DNA of 64,000 nt, from positions 1,002,774 through 1,066,773 of the forward strand of contig JAJQZP010000046.1 of NCBI GenBank assembly GCA_025403435.1. Direction: 5' to 3'. The stretch's first letter is position 1; each line of letters begins with the position of its first letter. Below the pieces are notes generated by a model. That model saw only the letters and a list, made by a program, of their open reading frames with translations. It did not search any database and was not told the origin of the DNA. Position numbers and translations under genes: made by a program. This document shows, in pieces, positions 26,601 to 38,568 of this stretch. Origin of the DNA: Artocarpus heterophyllus. Lineage: Eukaryota > Streptophyta > Magnoliopsida > Rosales > Moraceae.

Positions 26601-29257
26601 AATGATAAAAGTAATTGATTAGAATACGCGATTTTCAAAAAATATATATATATTAGCATACGTGGAATCCGGTCAATAAGAATAACTAAATCTAATAAAA
26701 AAACCAATAACTTTTTCTTAAAAAAATAGAGAGAGAGGGCCCTATGAAAAGAACGAGAAAGAGGGAAAAAAAGAGAGTTGAGTTGGGCAAAATTCCGAGA
26801 CCGTCTCCGGGCGCTTCTTTAAACTTTTGGTCCTAAAAATTGGTTACAAAGCTTATAACGTTGTGGGTTTTTCAATGACAGCAGTTGTGTTGGGTGGGAC
26901 GACTTTGTTAGAGCCAATGTGATTTCATTTAGAAGATGAAATCTAGATAGCTTGGAGATTCTTTTGACGTATTTCTCTTCTTTAGGCTGTGGTAGAGCTG
27001 TATATTGTTGAGTGGGGACATCAACTTTTGAAATTTTAATTTTTACCTTAAAAATTTTAACTATATTCTTGTTTTTTAAGAAAAATTATAGTTATATCCC
27101 CGTAAAAAATTTAAGATATATCATTGTGCCCTTCATTTAATATTTGCTTGTATGCAATAAAATCTCTTAGTATTCTTTAACATAGTGCCCTCATTGACAA
27201 AAAATCTAGCTTCGCTACCGTCTTTAGGTTTTGTTCCGAATCATGGTAGGCTTCTTTGGGAGATGGCAATGTCGGCTCCAGATCTCGTCGCCTTTATCGC
27301 TTGTCCCTAGAAGCGTTTTTCCTACCCTGATGGTTTTCCTATCAGTTATACTTTTATTAAGATTTGTAGTGGTTTGTGCTTTTGGTTTTAGTTTTTTATG
27401 TTTTAGTCTAATAAATATGTTGATATTTCTGCCTAATTTTTAATAGTTTATTTATAATAATATAAGTGGTTCTCCCACTACTTAAGTTTGCTTGTGGTCC
27501 ACCAAATTTAGGCCTTAACGAGTTAAAAGTCCCCCTAGTTGTAAGCCTATGTAGAGATGTTGGTGGCCTTAGAGCTACGCGTTACATGCTCTTGATAGAT
27601 CAAAAGCTTTAATCGATTGTAGTGGTTTCAAAAAGTCTTATGCGTGCCCAAATTGATGTGTTGAGGAATTTTCTCAATATCGGGTCTTGTCTTGCATCGT
27701 CTTTCATTTGCTTCATTAGAATTTATTAATGGAATCGATTTTTATCGAGTGTTTTGTATTATGCATCACAGGATCAATCGTATTATTATTGGTGTTTGTA
27801 AGGCCTTTTAATTGAATGAAATTTTACCTTAAAAAAAAGAGAGAGGTGGGAGGGAGGGAAGAAGGGAAAAAAAGAAGAAGCAACAATCACTGTTAATCAA
27901 CGGCGCAACAATTTAATTAATTGATTAGCTAAACAAAATAATTATCATGATCAATGATGGTGATAGACAGTATAATTAATTATGCGTAATGTTTTTCGCC
28001 TGATTCCTTAGTCTCATCAACGTGATATAATTTGATATTTTTTTTGCGTCTAATCACAAGTGAACTGATTCGTGGTTGCTAATTCGTATCTTTACCTACA
28101 GTCTTGTGGTCATACATCCTAGTATTTCTCGTATTAATTCACACAAGTACAAAACAATCACGCACCATTGCTTTAATTTAGAATATATCATCACCCATTT
28201 TTTAAGAACATTTAGAAAATAAAATAAAAAAAGGTAAGGAGAAAATCATTATTACCAGAGCATGATCGCCGACGCGAGAGACAACCTAACAAAGGCCCAG
28301 AGATTGTGAAATGCCTTCCATGAAAACCCGGACCAAGCTCTCCCACAAGTCCCACTGAAGATGTAAACCAGCTGAGCTACCACTATGAACCACCACGACG
28401 AGTTCAGCACCACGGCGGCGCCGACAAGTCCCCACCCCAGCTTCAGCATCAGCAGCCAGCTGAAGAACGTGTGAAGCACCAGCGCCGCCGCCGCAATCGC
28501 CGCCATAACCATGATCTTGCTCTGCGCCTGCAGGAACTTGGCGATCGGGAAGTTCACGGCGTACGCGAACAGCTGAGGGATCATCCAGATGGACAAAATC
28601 CCCGCCGCCTCCGAAATCTCCGCCGTCTGCCCTATCAGCTTCAGCAGCGGCTCCGCGAATATGTAGAGGAAGGACAAGAGCACTCCCGTCACGTTAAGAA
28701 TCACCCAGGACCTCTGCATGTAGATTCCGAGCATGTCGAGTTGACCCGCCCCAAACGCTTGACCGCACAGAGTTTCCAGCGCGCTTCCCATCCCAAGCTT
28801 ATGAATAATTTAATTATATATATTTAGTCACAGAATTTGATGATTAGTAATATATATATATATATATATATATTTAAACTGAGGCGTAATAGAGTACTAC
28901 CATGACGCCGAAGGAGAACCCGGCGATGACGGAGTTCTCGATGGAGACGGCGGCGAGGGCGAGAGTGTCGACCTGGCCGGCGAAAACTTGAGTGACGGCG
29001 CCGAGGGAGTATTGGCATATGGATGTGAAGATGGCGGGGCCGGCCAAGTACCATAGTTTCTTTGATTCGACGCGGAACTCTCTGTAGAAGTCTCGGACGC
29101 CGCCGATTGGCGGGATGTCGTCGGCGTCGGGTGTGAAGGAGGAGTTGAGTGAAGAAGAGTAGTTGGTCGGTGAGACGAGGGTCTCTAGTTGGTCGGGGTG
29201 ATTGTTTTGGTGTTCTTCTCCTCGTGTGTCGAGGAGGGGCTGCTTATTCTCAGCCAT
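23695..29257 (-). CDS. MATE/DETOXIFICATION efflux transporter, gene 3 (intact)
   Basis: Seven exons with GT-AG borders: 29257-28901, 28797-28256, 25937-25851, 24873-24817, 24652-24414, 24124-24006 and 23853-23695 (TGA). They sum to 1560 bp, giving 519 residues, a usual MATE length. Residues 1-67 are a hydrophilic cytosolic tail with a PLL dileucine-like motif at 7-9, which may matter for tonoplast sorting (inference). Hydrophobic helices begin at [10 protein letters not shown] near residue 68. The conserved block [19 protein letters not shown] starts at residue 120, across the exon 1/2 junction. Exon 4 opens [18 protein letters not shown], and exon 5 has [20 protein letters not shown]. The product should be a 12-helix cation antiporter for secondary metabolites or xenobiotics, resembling the Arabidopsis DTX27-DTX35 group. 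The true substrate cannot be read from sequence. It is the near twin of gene 4. Confidence 0.95.
26745..27838 (+). mobile_element. LINE-like 5'-truncated insertion in intron 2 of gene 3
   Basis: Sequence ending TGAATGAAATTTTACCTT followed by an A-run, like the 3' tail of plant non-LTR retrotransposons. It is flanked by similar purine words: AGAGAGAGAGG before about 26745 and GAGAGAGG after the A-run. The purine-rich flanks make the target duplication weak evidence. No reverse transcriptase domain is visible. The same block is in intron 2 of gene 4 at about 61130-62250, so insertion predates the duplication. Confidence 0.42.
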
Positions 29258-29364
29258 TGATGGAGTGAGAGAGAGAGAGAGCTACGAGAAGGAAAGAGAA
29301 AGGCCCGGGCTTGGGTCTGGGTTTTTTGACTTTAACTCTCTGGACATTGAGAAACATGGCACTC

Positions 29365-29371
29365 ATTTATA
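29365..29371 (-). promoter_or_regulatory. Probable TATA box of gene 3
   Basis: On the minus strand TATAAAT lies about 108 bp before the ATG, followed by a CT/GA-rich leader with (AG)n near 29265-29280. Spacing and sequence fit a plant core promoter. The matching site of gene 4 is altered to TATTAAT. Confidence 0.55.
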
Positions 29372-29803
29372 CGCACGCCACACTTTTTAATATAAAATCT
29401 GGTGAGAAATTTTATGGTATTTGATGTTGTGGTTAGAATTATTGATTAAAATTGTAAATATTGTAATATATAAGATTTTTATATTTTAATAGTTTTTTGT
29501 TTTTATTATACTATATAAGAATTATATGTTATTTTTAATTAAAAAATTGGTTAGAATATACAATCTATTTATCAATTATCATGATGCACGAGGAAAATTT
29601 TATATATTTGATTGGTAAAAGGAATTAACCATATGGGTGCGCCCAATTGTGAAATGTCATATTTTTATTATGTGTTTTTCTTTTAAAAAAAAAGTTACAA
29701 CATCTGGTATACATAGTCGACAGATTTCAATAAATACAACATAAGTATACTTTTTTTCGTTGAGCTTTTTGATATTATATATATAATGAGAAACGCACAA
29801 TAA

Positions 29804-29949
29804 ACAATTGCTGACATAGAAAGTTCCTAATAATTAATTAAAAAATATGAATTTGCAAAGGACATGCACCGAATAGACAATTGCTGACATTGAAAATTTC
29901 TTATAATTAATTAAAAAAAATATGAATCTGCGAAGGACATGCACCGATA
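29804..29949. repeat. 73 bp tandem duplication
   Basis: Two copies start ACAATTGCTGACAT at 29804 and 29877, each ending GGACATGCACCGA. They differ at a handful of bases. Confidence 0.85.
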
Positions 29950-30149
29950 GGGGTTTACTTATAGAAGGTGAAAGTTACTACTGAATTATTGAGGTGGGTC
30001 CCTTTATTTTGTTTTACTTTTAGCGGTTGAATGGCCCGTATATATCTTTCTTTTTTGTTTGATTATGATACGTCATTTTATATTCTACATGTAGTTACAT
30101 ATATATGTGTTTGAGAATTAGACATCCCTTGCTTCTAAGGACCATAAAA

Positions 30150-30909
30150 ATAAATAATTATAAAAAAAAAATTAAAAAAATAAAAAAGAGAAACATCAAA
30201 TTTTTATACAGGTTTGTTTAAATTCGAGACTACATCTTGTTTTTATCTGCTGCAGATTTCACTATAATAAAAGAAATTACAGATTACAAAAGAGATTTCT
30301 TACACGCTCTTAAATTGTGTTTATCAAAACCCTCTTCTACTTAGCACCCTGTGGGAATTTTTTTTCTCTCAAAGATGGAGCTCTCACAAAATATGTCTCA
30401 CACAAAATAATGTCACTTACAATATTACACACACAACCCTAGCCACCTTATGTCTATTTATACATCGAAAAAGAAAAAAATAGCAACTAATAAGAAACCT
30501 TAGAAGTTTCTCGTTTTTAAGGCATTTGATTTGACTCTGACTGAAAATTTCAAAACAAATCAGACTCCAGATGCCGCGATCCTCATTTTAGGCGCCGTAG
30601 CGCTAGTTGATCCTCGGATGGGTGCCGTGGCGATAGTTTTGGGCGCTGTAGTGCTAGTTGGGAGGGTGCCGCGGCCCTCCTTGTGGCCGCCATGGAGCTA
30701 GACCACTGTCCCCCTTTTCTCTTCCTTTTTTTTCTTCTTCTTGTTGGGTTGATTTGATAGGCTCCACACCTGCAACAATATCCCACTTGGAGACTAATTA
30801 ATCACCATGTCTCCCCTGCAGTGACAACAACTTCTCACGCCTCATGGAGAAGTCTAACTGAAGTTGCGCACAACTTCAATTTCTCGATCGGAACTATCTT
30901 GGTGAGGAT
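30150..30909 (-). mobile_element. Copia 2, 3' LTR and end of pol (left piece)
   Basis: The minus strand reads, from the Copia 1 insertion point leftward, the end of a Copia RNase H frame that continues from 40599 (STDILTK spans the split), then a purine-rich AAGTGGGATA tract, then an LTR starting TGTTGCAGGTGTGGAGCC at 30777. The LTR has a TATA box, TATAAATAGA, near 30455. Its far end, about 30150-30210, could not be fixed because the other LTR is not in the window. A GC-rich stretch with GGCGC(C/T)GTAG(C/T)GCTAG words lies at 30570-30690. Confidence 0.72.
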
Positions 30910-32934
30910 TGTTGGAAACAAAGTGCGCAGCGGAATTTTTAAAAAATTTCATCAAAGTATTTTCTAAAATACAAGTTTGACATGTTATATGTATAAATTA
31001 AACAGATCTTACTAACCTCAGTGTGCCGAAGAACCTCCGCGACCTGTGTAGAGAAGTAACGTTCCAGAAAAGCCTCAACCAACTGGTCTTCTTTGCTATT
31101 CTCTATCCACAACCGGAGTGAGTGTGGGCTCACACGTACAGCTCTTCCACCGGTGACTCTCCTTCCAACCAACAGAGAGAACCCAAAGCTAGTGTTCGTG
31201 ATTTGTGAACAAAAGCTCTCAGGGAGTTTTCAGATGCTCACTAGAAGAGTATCACTCTTAATCTCTCAAATTGATCTAAGTAAATCATTAGACTCACTCC
31301 CTTTTTATACCTATTGGTCCTAGGGTCAGTCCATATCAGATTAGGTCTCAAAAAATCGAAACAGAATCAAGTTCGGATCAATATCTGATAAGATACGCGT
31401 GAAAAATGCGTAATCTTATGTGCGCTGATAGGCAGGCCGAACTGTCTGATAGGCAGGCCGAACTGGCCAGTTCGGCAGGCCGAACACGTCATCCGGCAGG
31501 CCGAACTGCCGAGAAAAAATCTCCGCGAATCTTTTATTTTCCACCCGAGATTCTAAAGGATAAAGTCTCAGTTTTGATTCAAATAGCCTAATATAAAAGA
31601 TATATGATCAAAACAAACTTTATCAAGATAATCTCTAAGAAAATAAATCAATTCACAATAATTCTACAAGTTTATCTTGTTCTAATTGTCCAAAATTAAA
31701 ACAACCGATAAACAGACAAGAATTATCCGAACGCCATAATTCAACAAGTTCATCTTGAACTAATTTCTTACATAATTAATTCAACCGATAAACAGACATG
31801 AATTATTTGATTCTTATAAATTTTAAACCAATCTGATAAATCCGACATAAGTCACCAATTATTGGAAAAGCACGCCGTGTCGTTACAGGATTTTGTGAGC
31901 TAGCAAAGGGGACCAAAATGGACCTATAAAGTTCAAGCTCATGATAATTATGAAACCCAATATCCCAGATATACATTTCACAATTATCAACTCCAACGCT
32001 ACTCCACTAAAAGCTTGGAGCTGCACTCTCGAACTTTATAGAATTACGAAGCTCGTGTAGCTAAGTCTCCATGACATATCATAGTGTATCGCATCCCCAT
32101 ATGATCATCCATAATCGGCTTAAGGACAAGTTCTGTCTTACCTTCCCGATTATTTTTATCTTACGTTTCATTGTCTCACCATTAGAAAACTTACCATCCA
32201 AAGATAGTATACCATTCGGTTACACCTATGTATCCAAATGGTTGAGCGCTCCAGTTTTCCAATTACAGGACAACGCATATAAGAGGATATCATTACTCCT
32301 AAAGAGGAGCTATGGATTCCATATCTATGAATAACAAGTCTACGCTATCAAGAGTCATGCCTCCAACGTACCGGCATGCATGCCACTATAGAGATGTGGG
32401 AGTCACCCATTGGTACATCAAAAGACACAAGTCGAGACAACGGGCCCATTATTCATCTCAGGATTAAGATACAATACAAATGATTGTCTAAAGTGAATCG
32501 ATTTGCTAAGATAGAATTATTAATCCAAATCAATTCACTTTATGTCCCGATCCAACACATCGTCATCTATGACAACGCGTCAATGTTTCTATTCATGGAG
32601 TCCAACTTCGATGGCCAAGACAAACCATCTCCCAAAAGGGATATAGACAACATAACAATCTTTACATGAATAAAGCGCCCAACTTTATTCCCTCGATTGC
32701 GGATCATATATTTTAGACCATCACCTTAAGAATCGTGTCTACCGCATAATCATCCCATCATATGCCCAACTCTTAAGGTTTAGACTGATAGTCTCAGACT
32801 ACTGTTTGCTTATCATACATTCAACGAATATGAACGTAAAGAGGACAATATTTGGTATGAATAAATTCTTTATTGATAAAAATGTCTCCAAAAACGTATT
32901 ACATTTTTACTCCTTAGAGCATACATGTCTAACA
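30910..32934 (-). repeat. Copia 1 3' LTR
   Basis: TGTTGGAAA to TGTCTAACA, 2025 bp. On the minus strand a TATA box, TATAAAAAGG, lies near 31300. A GC-rich iterated motif lies at 31431-31513. Confidence 0.95.
31431..31513. repeat. GGCAGGCCGAAC iterations in the Copia 1 3' LTR
   Basis: Four copies of GGCAGGCCGAAC, spaced unevenly, with flanking CTGATA and CCAGTTC words. They stand out in an AT-rich LTR. The same block is in the 5' LTR, and the reverse-oriented motif is iterated in the leader at 37871-38060. Confidence 0.9.
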
Positions 32935-32935
32935 A

Positions 32936-32945
32936 TCTCCCACTT
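32936..32945 (-). promoter_or_regulatory. Copia 1 polypurine tract
   Basis: On the minus strand AAGTGGGAGA immediately precedes the 3' LTR with one base between. It is the usual plus-strand priming site of plant Copia elements. Confidence 0.8.
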
Positions 32946-32948
32946 GCA

Positions 32949-35900
32949 CTAAGTGAGTAAATACTGCAAATTTTGCATCCCCATAGCTTCCACATGCCTC
33001 TCGAAGACTCTCCCAGTAAGTGTCTTCGTGAATGGATCAGCTAAATTGTCCTCTGACGCGATCTTGCACACCGTGACATGCCCGCTCTCAACGAAGTCCT
33101 TTATCACATGATACTTTCGATCAATATGCTTACTCTTCTTGTGAAATCTTGGTTCCTTAGCATTAGCTACCGCCACACTGTTATCACAGTACAGTGATAC
33201 CGCCTTATCCATACCAGGAACTACCTCAAGATCCCTAAGGAACTTGCGGAGCCACACTGCTTCTTTCGAAGCATCACTAGCCGCCACATACTCGGCCTCC
33301 ATCGTTGAATCCAAAGTGCAATCTTGCTTCGCACTTCTCCAACTGATGGCACCGCCACCTAGAGTAAACACAAACCCCGAAGTCGATTTCCTAGAATCCA
33401 GGCAAGATTGAAAATCTAAATCGGTGTATCCTAGTGGAGTTAAATCCTCACCCGAATACACAAGCATATACCCTCGAGTCCTTCTCAGGTACTTGAAAAT
33501 ATGCTTTACCGCAATCCAATGGTTCGGTCCTGGATCCGCCTGAAATCGACTCACAATCACGACCGCATAGCTAATATCCGGTCGAGTGCAAAGCATGGCA
33601 TACATGAGACTACCCACTGCCGAAGCATAAGGCACCTTCTTCATGTATTCTCTTTCTTCATAAGACTTTGGAGAGTCTTTCTTAGAAAGAGTAATTCCAG
33701 ACCTAGATGGTTGCCCACCTTTCTTGGAATCCTACATTGCAAACCTCCTGAGAATTTTATCTATGTAGCTGGCCTGTGACAAAGCTATCATTTTGTTCTT
33801 CCTATCCCGAAAGATCTGGATACCGAGAACAAAATTAGCCTCACCCAAGTCCTTCATGTCAAACTGCTTGGTCAACCATAATTTGACCGATGACAACGCC
33901 CCAACATCATTGCCAATTAGCAGAATGTCATCTACATAGAGTAGTAGAAAAGCCACCTTCCCATCCTTTATGTGTTTGTAAACACATCGTTCATCCACAT
34001 TTTGTGAGAACCCATAAGTCTTGATCACTTGATCAAATCTTATGTTCCAAGAACGAGAAGCTTGCTTAAGTCCATAAATAGACTTTAGCAGCTTACAAAC
34101 CTTACCCTCTTGACCCGCGACCTTGAACCCGTCTGGTTGTTCCATATAAATGGACTCATCAAGATAGCCATTCAGAAAAGCCGTCTTGACATCCATCTGC
34201 CAAATCTCGTAGTCGAGAGCGGTAGCTATGGACAAGAGAATCCGGATGGACTTAAGCATGGCTACAGGCGAAAAGGTTTCCTCATAATCGATTCCTTCCT
34301 TTTGCGTATAACCCTTAGCTACCAGTCTAGCCTTAAAGGTTTCAACCTTTCCATCCACTCCTCTTTTCCTCTTGTAGATCCACTTACACCCTATGGGTTT
34401 TACCCCTTCGGGAAGATCCACAAGCTCCCAGACCCGATTAGTCTCCATAGACTTCATCTCTATGTTCATGGCCTCTGTCCAGAGTCTTGAATCAACATCC
34501 TCCATGGCTTCTGCGTAAGTATAAGGATCCTTGTCATGTTCATCCGGTTCAGCCAAAAAGACTTCCCCATTGAACATATACCTTTCAGGTTGACGCCCGA
34601 TCCTCCCACTACGCCGAAGCCCCTGAGGTTGTTGTTCAGGTTTGTTTGGTTTTTCTACACTGATCGGAATGGTTTCATTCGGAACCTCCAGAGTAAACGG
34701 ATCACCCCTCAACTCCTCAAGCACCACTTTGCTTCGAGGTTTAAAGTCGTTCATGTAACTCTCCTCAAGGAAGGTTGCATTAGTTAAAACCACGACTTTA
34801 TTTTCCTTTGGGTTATAAAAATAACCACCTTTAGTCCCTTTTGGATATCCTACAAACACACAAACTTCTGAACATGCTTCCAACTTATTCGGATCCTTAA
34901 ACAGGACATGAGCTGGACATCCCCATATGCGAATATGGTTTAAGGATGTCTTCCGCTTTGTCCACAACTCGTGAGGAGTTTTAGGGACCGATTTTGAAGG
35001 CACATTGTTCAAAAGATAACATGCGGTTTGTAGTGCATATCTCCAAAAGGATAAAGGCAATGATGAATAACTCATCATGGACCGAATCATGTCCAACAAA
35101 GTCCTATTCCTTCTCTCCGCTACGCCATTCTGCCGCGGAGTGCCCGGCGCAGTCAAATGGGATAAAATCTCATTCTCTAACAAGTGTCCCAAGAACTCTT
35201 CAGAAAGGTATTCCCCACCTCGATCAGATCGAAGTGCCTTTATGGGTCTACCCAATTGCTTTTCCACTTCAGCCCGAAACTCCCTGAACTTATCATAAGT
35301 TTCGCTTTTGTGGTGCATTAGGTACACATACCCATATCTTGAGTAATCGTCAATAAAAGTGACGAAGTACTCATACCCTCCTCGTGCTCGGATGTTCATC
35401 GGTCTGCAAACATCACTATGCATAAGTTCTAGAACCCCTTCGGACCTATTGCCCTTAGACCCGTTTGGTCTTTTGGTCATTTTACCCTCCAAACAAGACT
35501 CACATTGAGGTATAGATTCCACCTTTAAGTGACTTAAAGGTCCATCCCTTACCAACCTTTGAATCCTATTCAGGTTAATATGGCCAATGCGCAAATGCCA
35601 AAGATAAGTCTTATTAGAGTGAGAAGTTTTAAGTCTTTTTGAGTCATTATCATTTATCTCAGCATTAAGCAATAAGTCCATCTTAGGTTTGATAAAATAT
35701 AGATTATTTTGCATCCATCTAGAACAGATAAAAGATTTGTTTTTACGAATCACCACTTTTTCATTAAAAGATACCACGTAGGAGTCTTTAAATAAAGAAG
35801 ATACAGAAATTAAATTCCTTTTAAATTTAGGAACATAAAAACAATCTTGCAAAATTAAACTCCTATAATTATCAAAATAAAGATGGACATCTCCCACTGC

Positions 35901-36902
35901 TTCCGCTGAGACCAAGGATCCATCGCCCATCCGAAGCGTTAAGTCTTCACGAAGTAGACTTCTCGTTTCTTTGAATTCCTGCAGAGAAACACAAACATAA
36001 TTAGTTGCACCGGAATCTATGACCCTGATGTCACTGGATTCCTCAACCAAACAAGTTTCTAAATATAGAAGATCACACCTACCTCCCTTGGAAAGGAAGT
36101 CCTTGCAATACTTTTCTATATGCCCGACCTTACCACAGAAGAAGCACTTAAGCTTCTTTGGGTTCTTCTTCTTCTTTTTCTTGCTCTTGGTTGCAGCAGG
36201 AATAGAAGACTTGCCACTCTTGGCCCGTTGCTTCTTTCCATTCCCAGAGTTAGGATTGGAACCAGAAGCAGCTACCATATTGGCCTCTCCACCAGCAGGA
36301 GACTCCCTGATCAGCAGTTCAAACTCCTGTAACTGTTTCATCAGTTCTGTCAAGGTCATATCCCGTCTATTGCTTAGATTAAAAGTAGCTCTAAACGGAA
36401 TAAATTCCTTAGACAGAGTCTCAAAGACCATAGTCATCTGAGTTTCAACATCGATGTCGGCTCCATTGGTTTGAGCCTCAGCGAGGTAACCCATGACCAA
36501 CATCATATGCTCCTTTACAGATATACCCGGTCTCTGTCTACAGTTTAAGAGTTTCCGAAGCGCCCCTTGCCGCTTTGTTATGGCCTGGCCTCCAAACATG
36601 TCCTCAAGATTATCCAAGATCTGCTTCGCAGTCTCATAATCCTGATGTTGAGCCTGCAGCACGTTGTTCATGCTAGCCATAACATAGCAGCGGGCCTGAT
36701 CATTAGCATCTTTTCAGCGGTCGTACGCTTGTAATTGCTCATTACTTGAGTCTCCCGTAGGCTCGGGAGGACAAGGAGTTGTCAGTACATATTTCAGTTT
36801 CTCAAAGGATAGGACGATGTCCAGGTTCCGTTTCCAATCGTTATAGTTCTCACCGGTTAATTGGTTTTTGTCAAGTATCGATGATAAAGCGTTTTTAGAC
36901 AT
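32949..36902 (-). pseudogene. Copia 1 gag-pol polyprotein (two in-frame stops)
   Basis: One continuous frame of 1317 codons from the Met at 36902 (start of MSKNALSSIL) to TAG at 32949. It contains Gag with a CX2CX4HX4C knuckle ([14 protein letters not shown], about residue 250), an aspartic protease ([11 protein letters not shown], about 297), an integrase with HX3H/CX2C and the DDE core ([18 protein letters not shown]), a reverse transcriptase with LYVDD (about residue 1000), and RNase H with MEAEYVA. The domain order protease-integrase-RT-RNase H is that of Ty1/Copia. The frame is interrupted at codon 63 (TGA, 36714-36716) and codon 1057 (TAG, 33732-33734), both explicable by single transitions. 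No frameshifts are seen, so loss of function is recent. Confidence 0.95.
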
Positions 36903-38553
36903 TTTCAATCTACAATAAAGAATCATATACCAAACATAAGCAAACATATATATTAATTTAGTAAGATAACACAATCATGTAAAATCATACAAATGTGTTT
37001 ATGTGTCAAAACCTTGAAAATATCACAACCTTACAACGATAATTCCCAACTCAGAATTCAACAAGCTCCTAGGGGAGTCATGCCAAATTCAATCAGGAAC
37101 ACGGATCACCTCCTGATTAATATATGCCATCCAGGACCCGTATGATCCAGCATATACTAATAATCGTTTCTTTGGCCATTAATTTTATTAACAGAGCTCA
37201 TAGGGGAGGTTAATAATAAAATTAACGTGAGTGTATAACCACCGTTTCAATATTTTATCCATGATTTATAATCACCACCTAGGGGTGTCCAACCATAAAT
37301 CATACTAAAATACCTTATCCTTTCAGAAATCCAATCTGGTACATGATAGAAATCCCTTCCTAGGGGTTGGGACCACAATGTTCTTCCTATGGACCAACGA
37401 TGGAGGCCTTAGGTTCTCTCTTCGAAAACCTTCTCCCACTCAATCTTTTGAAGTCAAGCTTTTATTTTAAAATTATGCATGAATAATTTTAATATGAGCG
37501 GCACTCCCTATTCTATATGGCATGTTATCAATATATATGGTAAATCATATTATAATGCAGACAAGCAAAGCAATCAAGCAAAACTACAAGCAAAATAATA
37601 ATAATAACCGTAATATTATAGTTCCACCCTAGAGAATAGAAAAATAAGATTACAAGAGAATAATCGAGACATTTATCGATTCTTCATCCTTGAATCCTCA
37701 AGCTGTATTCTTCTTCATGTAATATCCATCTTCAAGTCCTCAATCCCGTATGAATCGAACACTTCATATTTCCGGTCATATCCAAATTTAATGTTTCTCA
37801 GAATCGTCCCAAAAATAAAATTAAAACTGCATTGGAAAAATCGCACCTTTTCTGGACACCTAGCAGCTCTCGGTCGGCCGGCCGATCTGGGTGATCGGCC
37901 TACCGATCATGGAGGTTCGGCCTGCCGAACATGAAGGTTCGGCCTGCCGGCAGAGCACCAAAATTTCTGCCCCACTGTCGGCCTGCCGGACCGTACGTCC
38001 GGCCTGCCGATTTGTGACCTTCGGCCTGCCGAACTGTGAGGTCCGGCATGCCGACCGAGCAGAAGAAACCTTAATCCAGAAAATACAATTTTAATGCAAT
38101 TCATTAATTTTATTTTCAACAATTCAAAAACATAAAATTAGAGACTCAGGAAATACCTGGAGGCGCCATCATCAATCTTTAAGATCTGACTTCTCGTTCC
38201 GTCTTCTCCGAATAATTATTTAATTACAAAATTCTTACAAATTAAAAATTAAATAATAATTCCTAGACGGAGATGATAGTCCGCCATCTAATTACATGAA
38301 AAACCTAGATACACATTCTAACCTCTAAGGAACCATAACCGGTATTAATTAATTAATAAATAATTAAACAACAATTTAATCAACCATAATTAATTAATAA
38401 ACATTCACCATATAATCCATGACAACATATATATTATATAGAAACCTAGAGTGCTATCTCTCTATAAAATTTAATTCAAGCATAGGAGAGATTAAGATCA
38501 CAAAATTTATGCATATAACATGATCACAAACTTGCAAATTTATGTAAAACCTC
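36903..38553 (-). other. Copia 1 leader between primer site and gag
   Basis: Non-coding leader of about 1.65 kb. Its distinctive part is the CG-rich iterated block at 37871-38060. The rest is AT-rich. Confidence 0.75.
37871..38060. repeat. CGGCCTGCCGA iterations in the Copia 1 leader
   Basis: Around eight copies of (T/C)CGGCCTGCCG(A/G) with variants. This is the reverse complement of the LTR motif, and several copies form perfect or near-perfect dyads such as TTCGGCCTGCCGAA. This CpG-dense 190 bp block is embedded in AT-rich DNA. Confidence 0.9.
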
Positions 38554-38566
38554 GGCTCTGATACCA
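38554..38566 (-). promoter_or_regulatory. Copia 1 primer-binding site (tRNA-iMet)
   Basis: On the minus strand TGGTATCAGAGCC follows the 5' LTR after two bases. It is complementary to the 3' end of plant initiator tRNA-Met. Confidence 0.93.
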
Positions 38567-38568
38567 AT

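Larger units (their letters stand above)
17602..29560. repeat. Segmental duplication, copy 1 (contains gene 3)
   Basis: Homologous in order and orientation to 43473-64000, apart from the 9 kb retrotransposon at 47278-56282 and small indels. The left limit is the shared word GTCTGTTCAGAATATATATT, which starts at 17602 here and at 43473 in copy 2. Left of it copy 1 continues into the 5' region of pseudogene 2, whereas copy 2 abuts Copia 2. Similarity still runs when copy 2 reaches the window edge. By eye the copies differ by several percent, more than the LTR pairs of the young elements. Confidence 0.92.
29258..30150. other. Upstream region of gene 3
   Basis: Promoter and leader of gene 3 followed by AT-rich intergenic DNA. 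It contains a 73 bp tandem duplication at 29804-29949. No other gene is seen before the LTR of Copia 2. Confidence 0.6.

Noticed and set aside
31431..31513. CRISPR-like look of repeated GGCAGGCCGAAC with spacers
   Set aside because: Irregular spacing, four copies, inside a plant LTR; CRISPR arrays are prokaryotic.
31093..31591. Open frames in the Copia 1 LTR, repeated at 38752-39358
   Set aside because: Present only because the LTR is repeated; they match no domain and lie antisense to the element.
33501..36441. Several plus-strand frames across gag-pol of Copia 1
   Set aside because: Antisense shadows of the long gag-pol frame, which has all Copia motifs.
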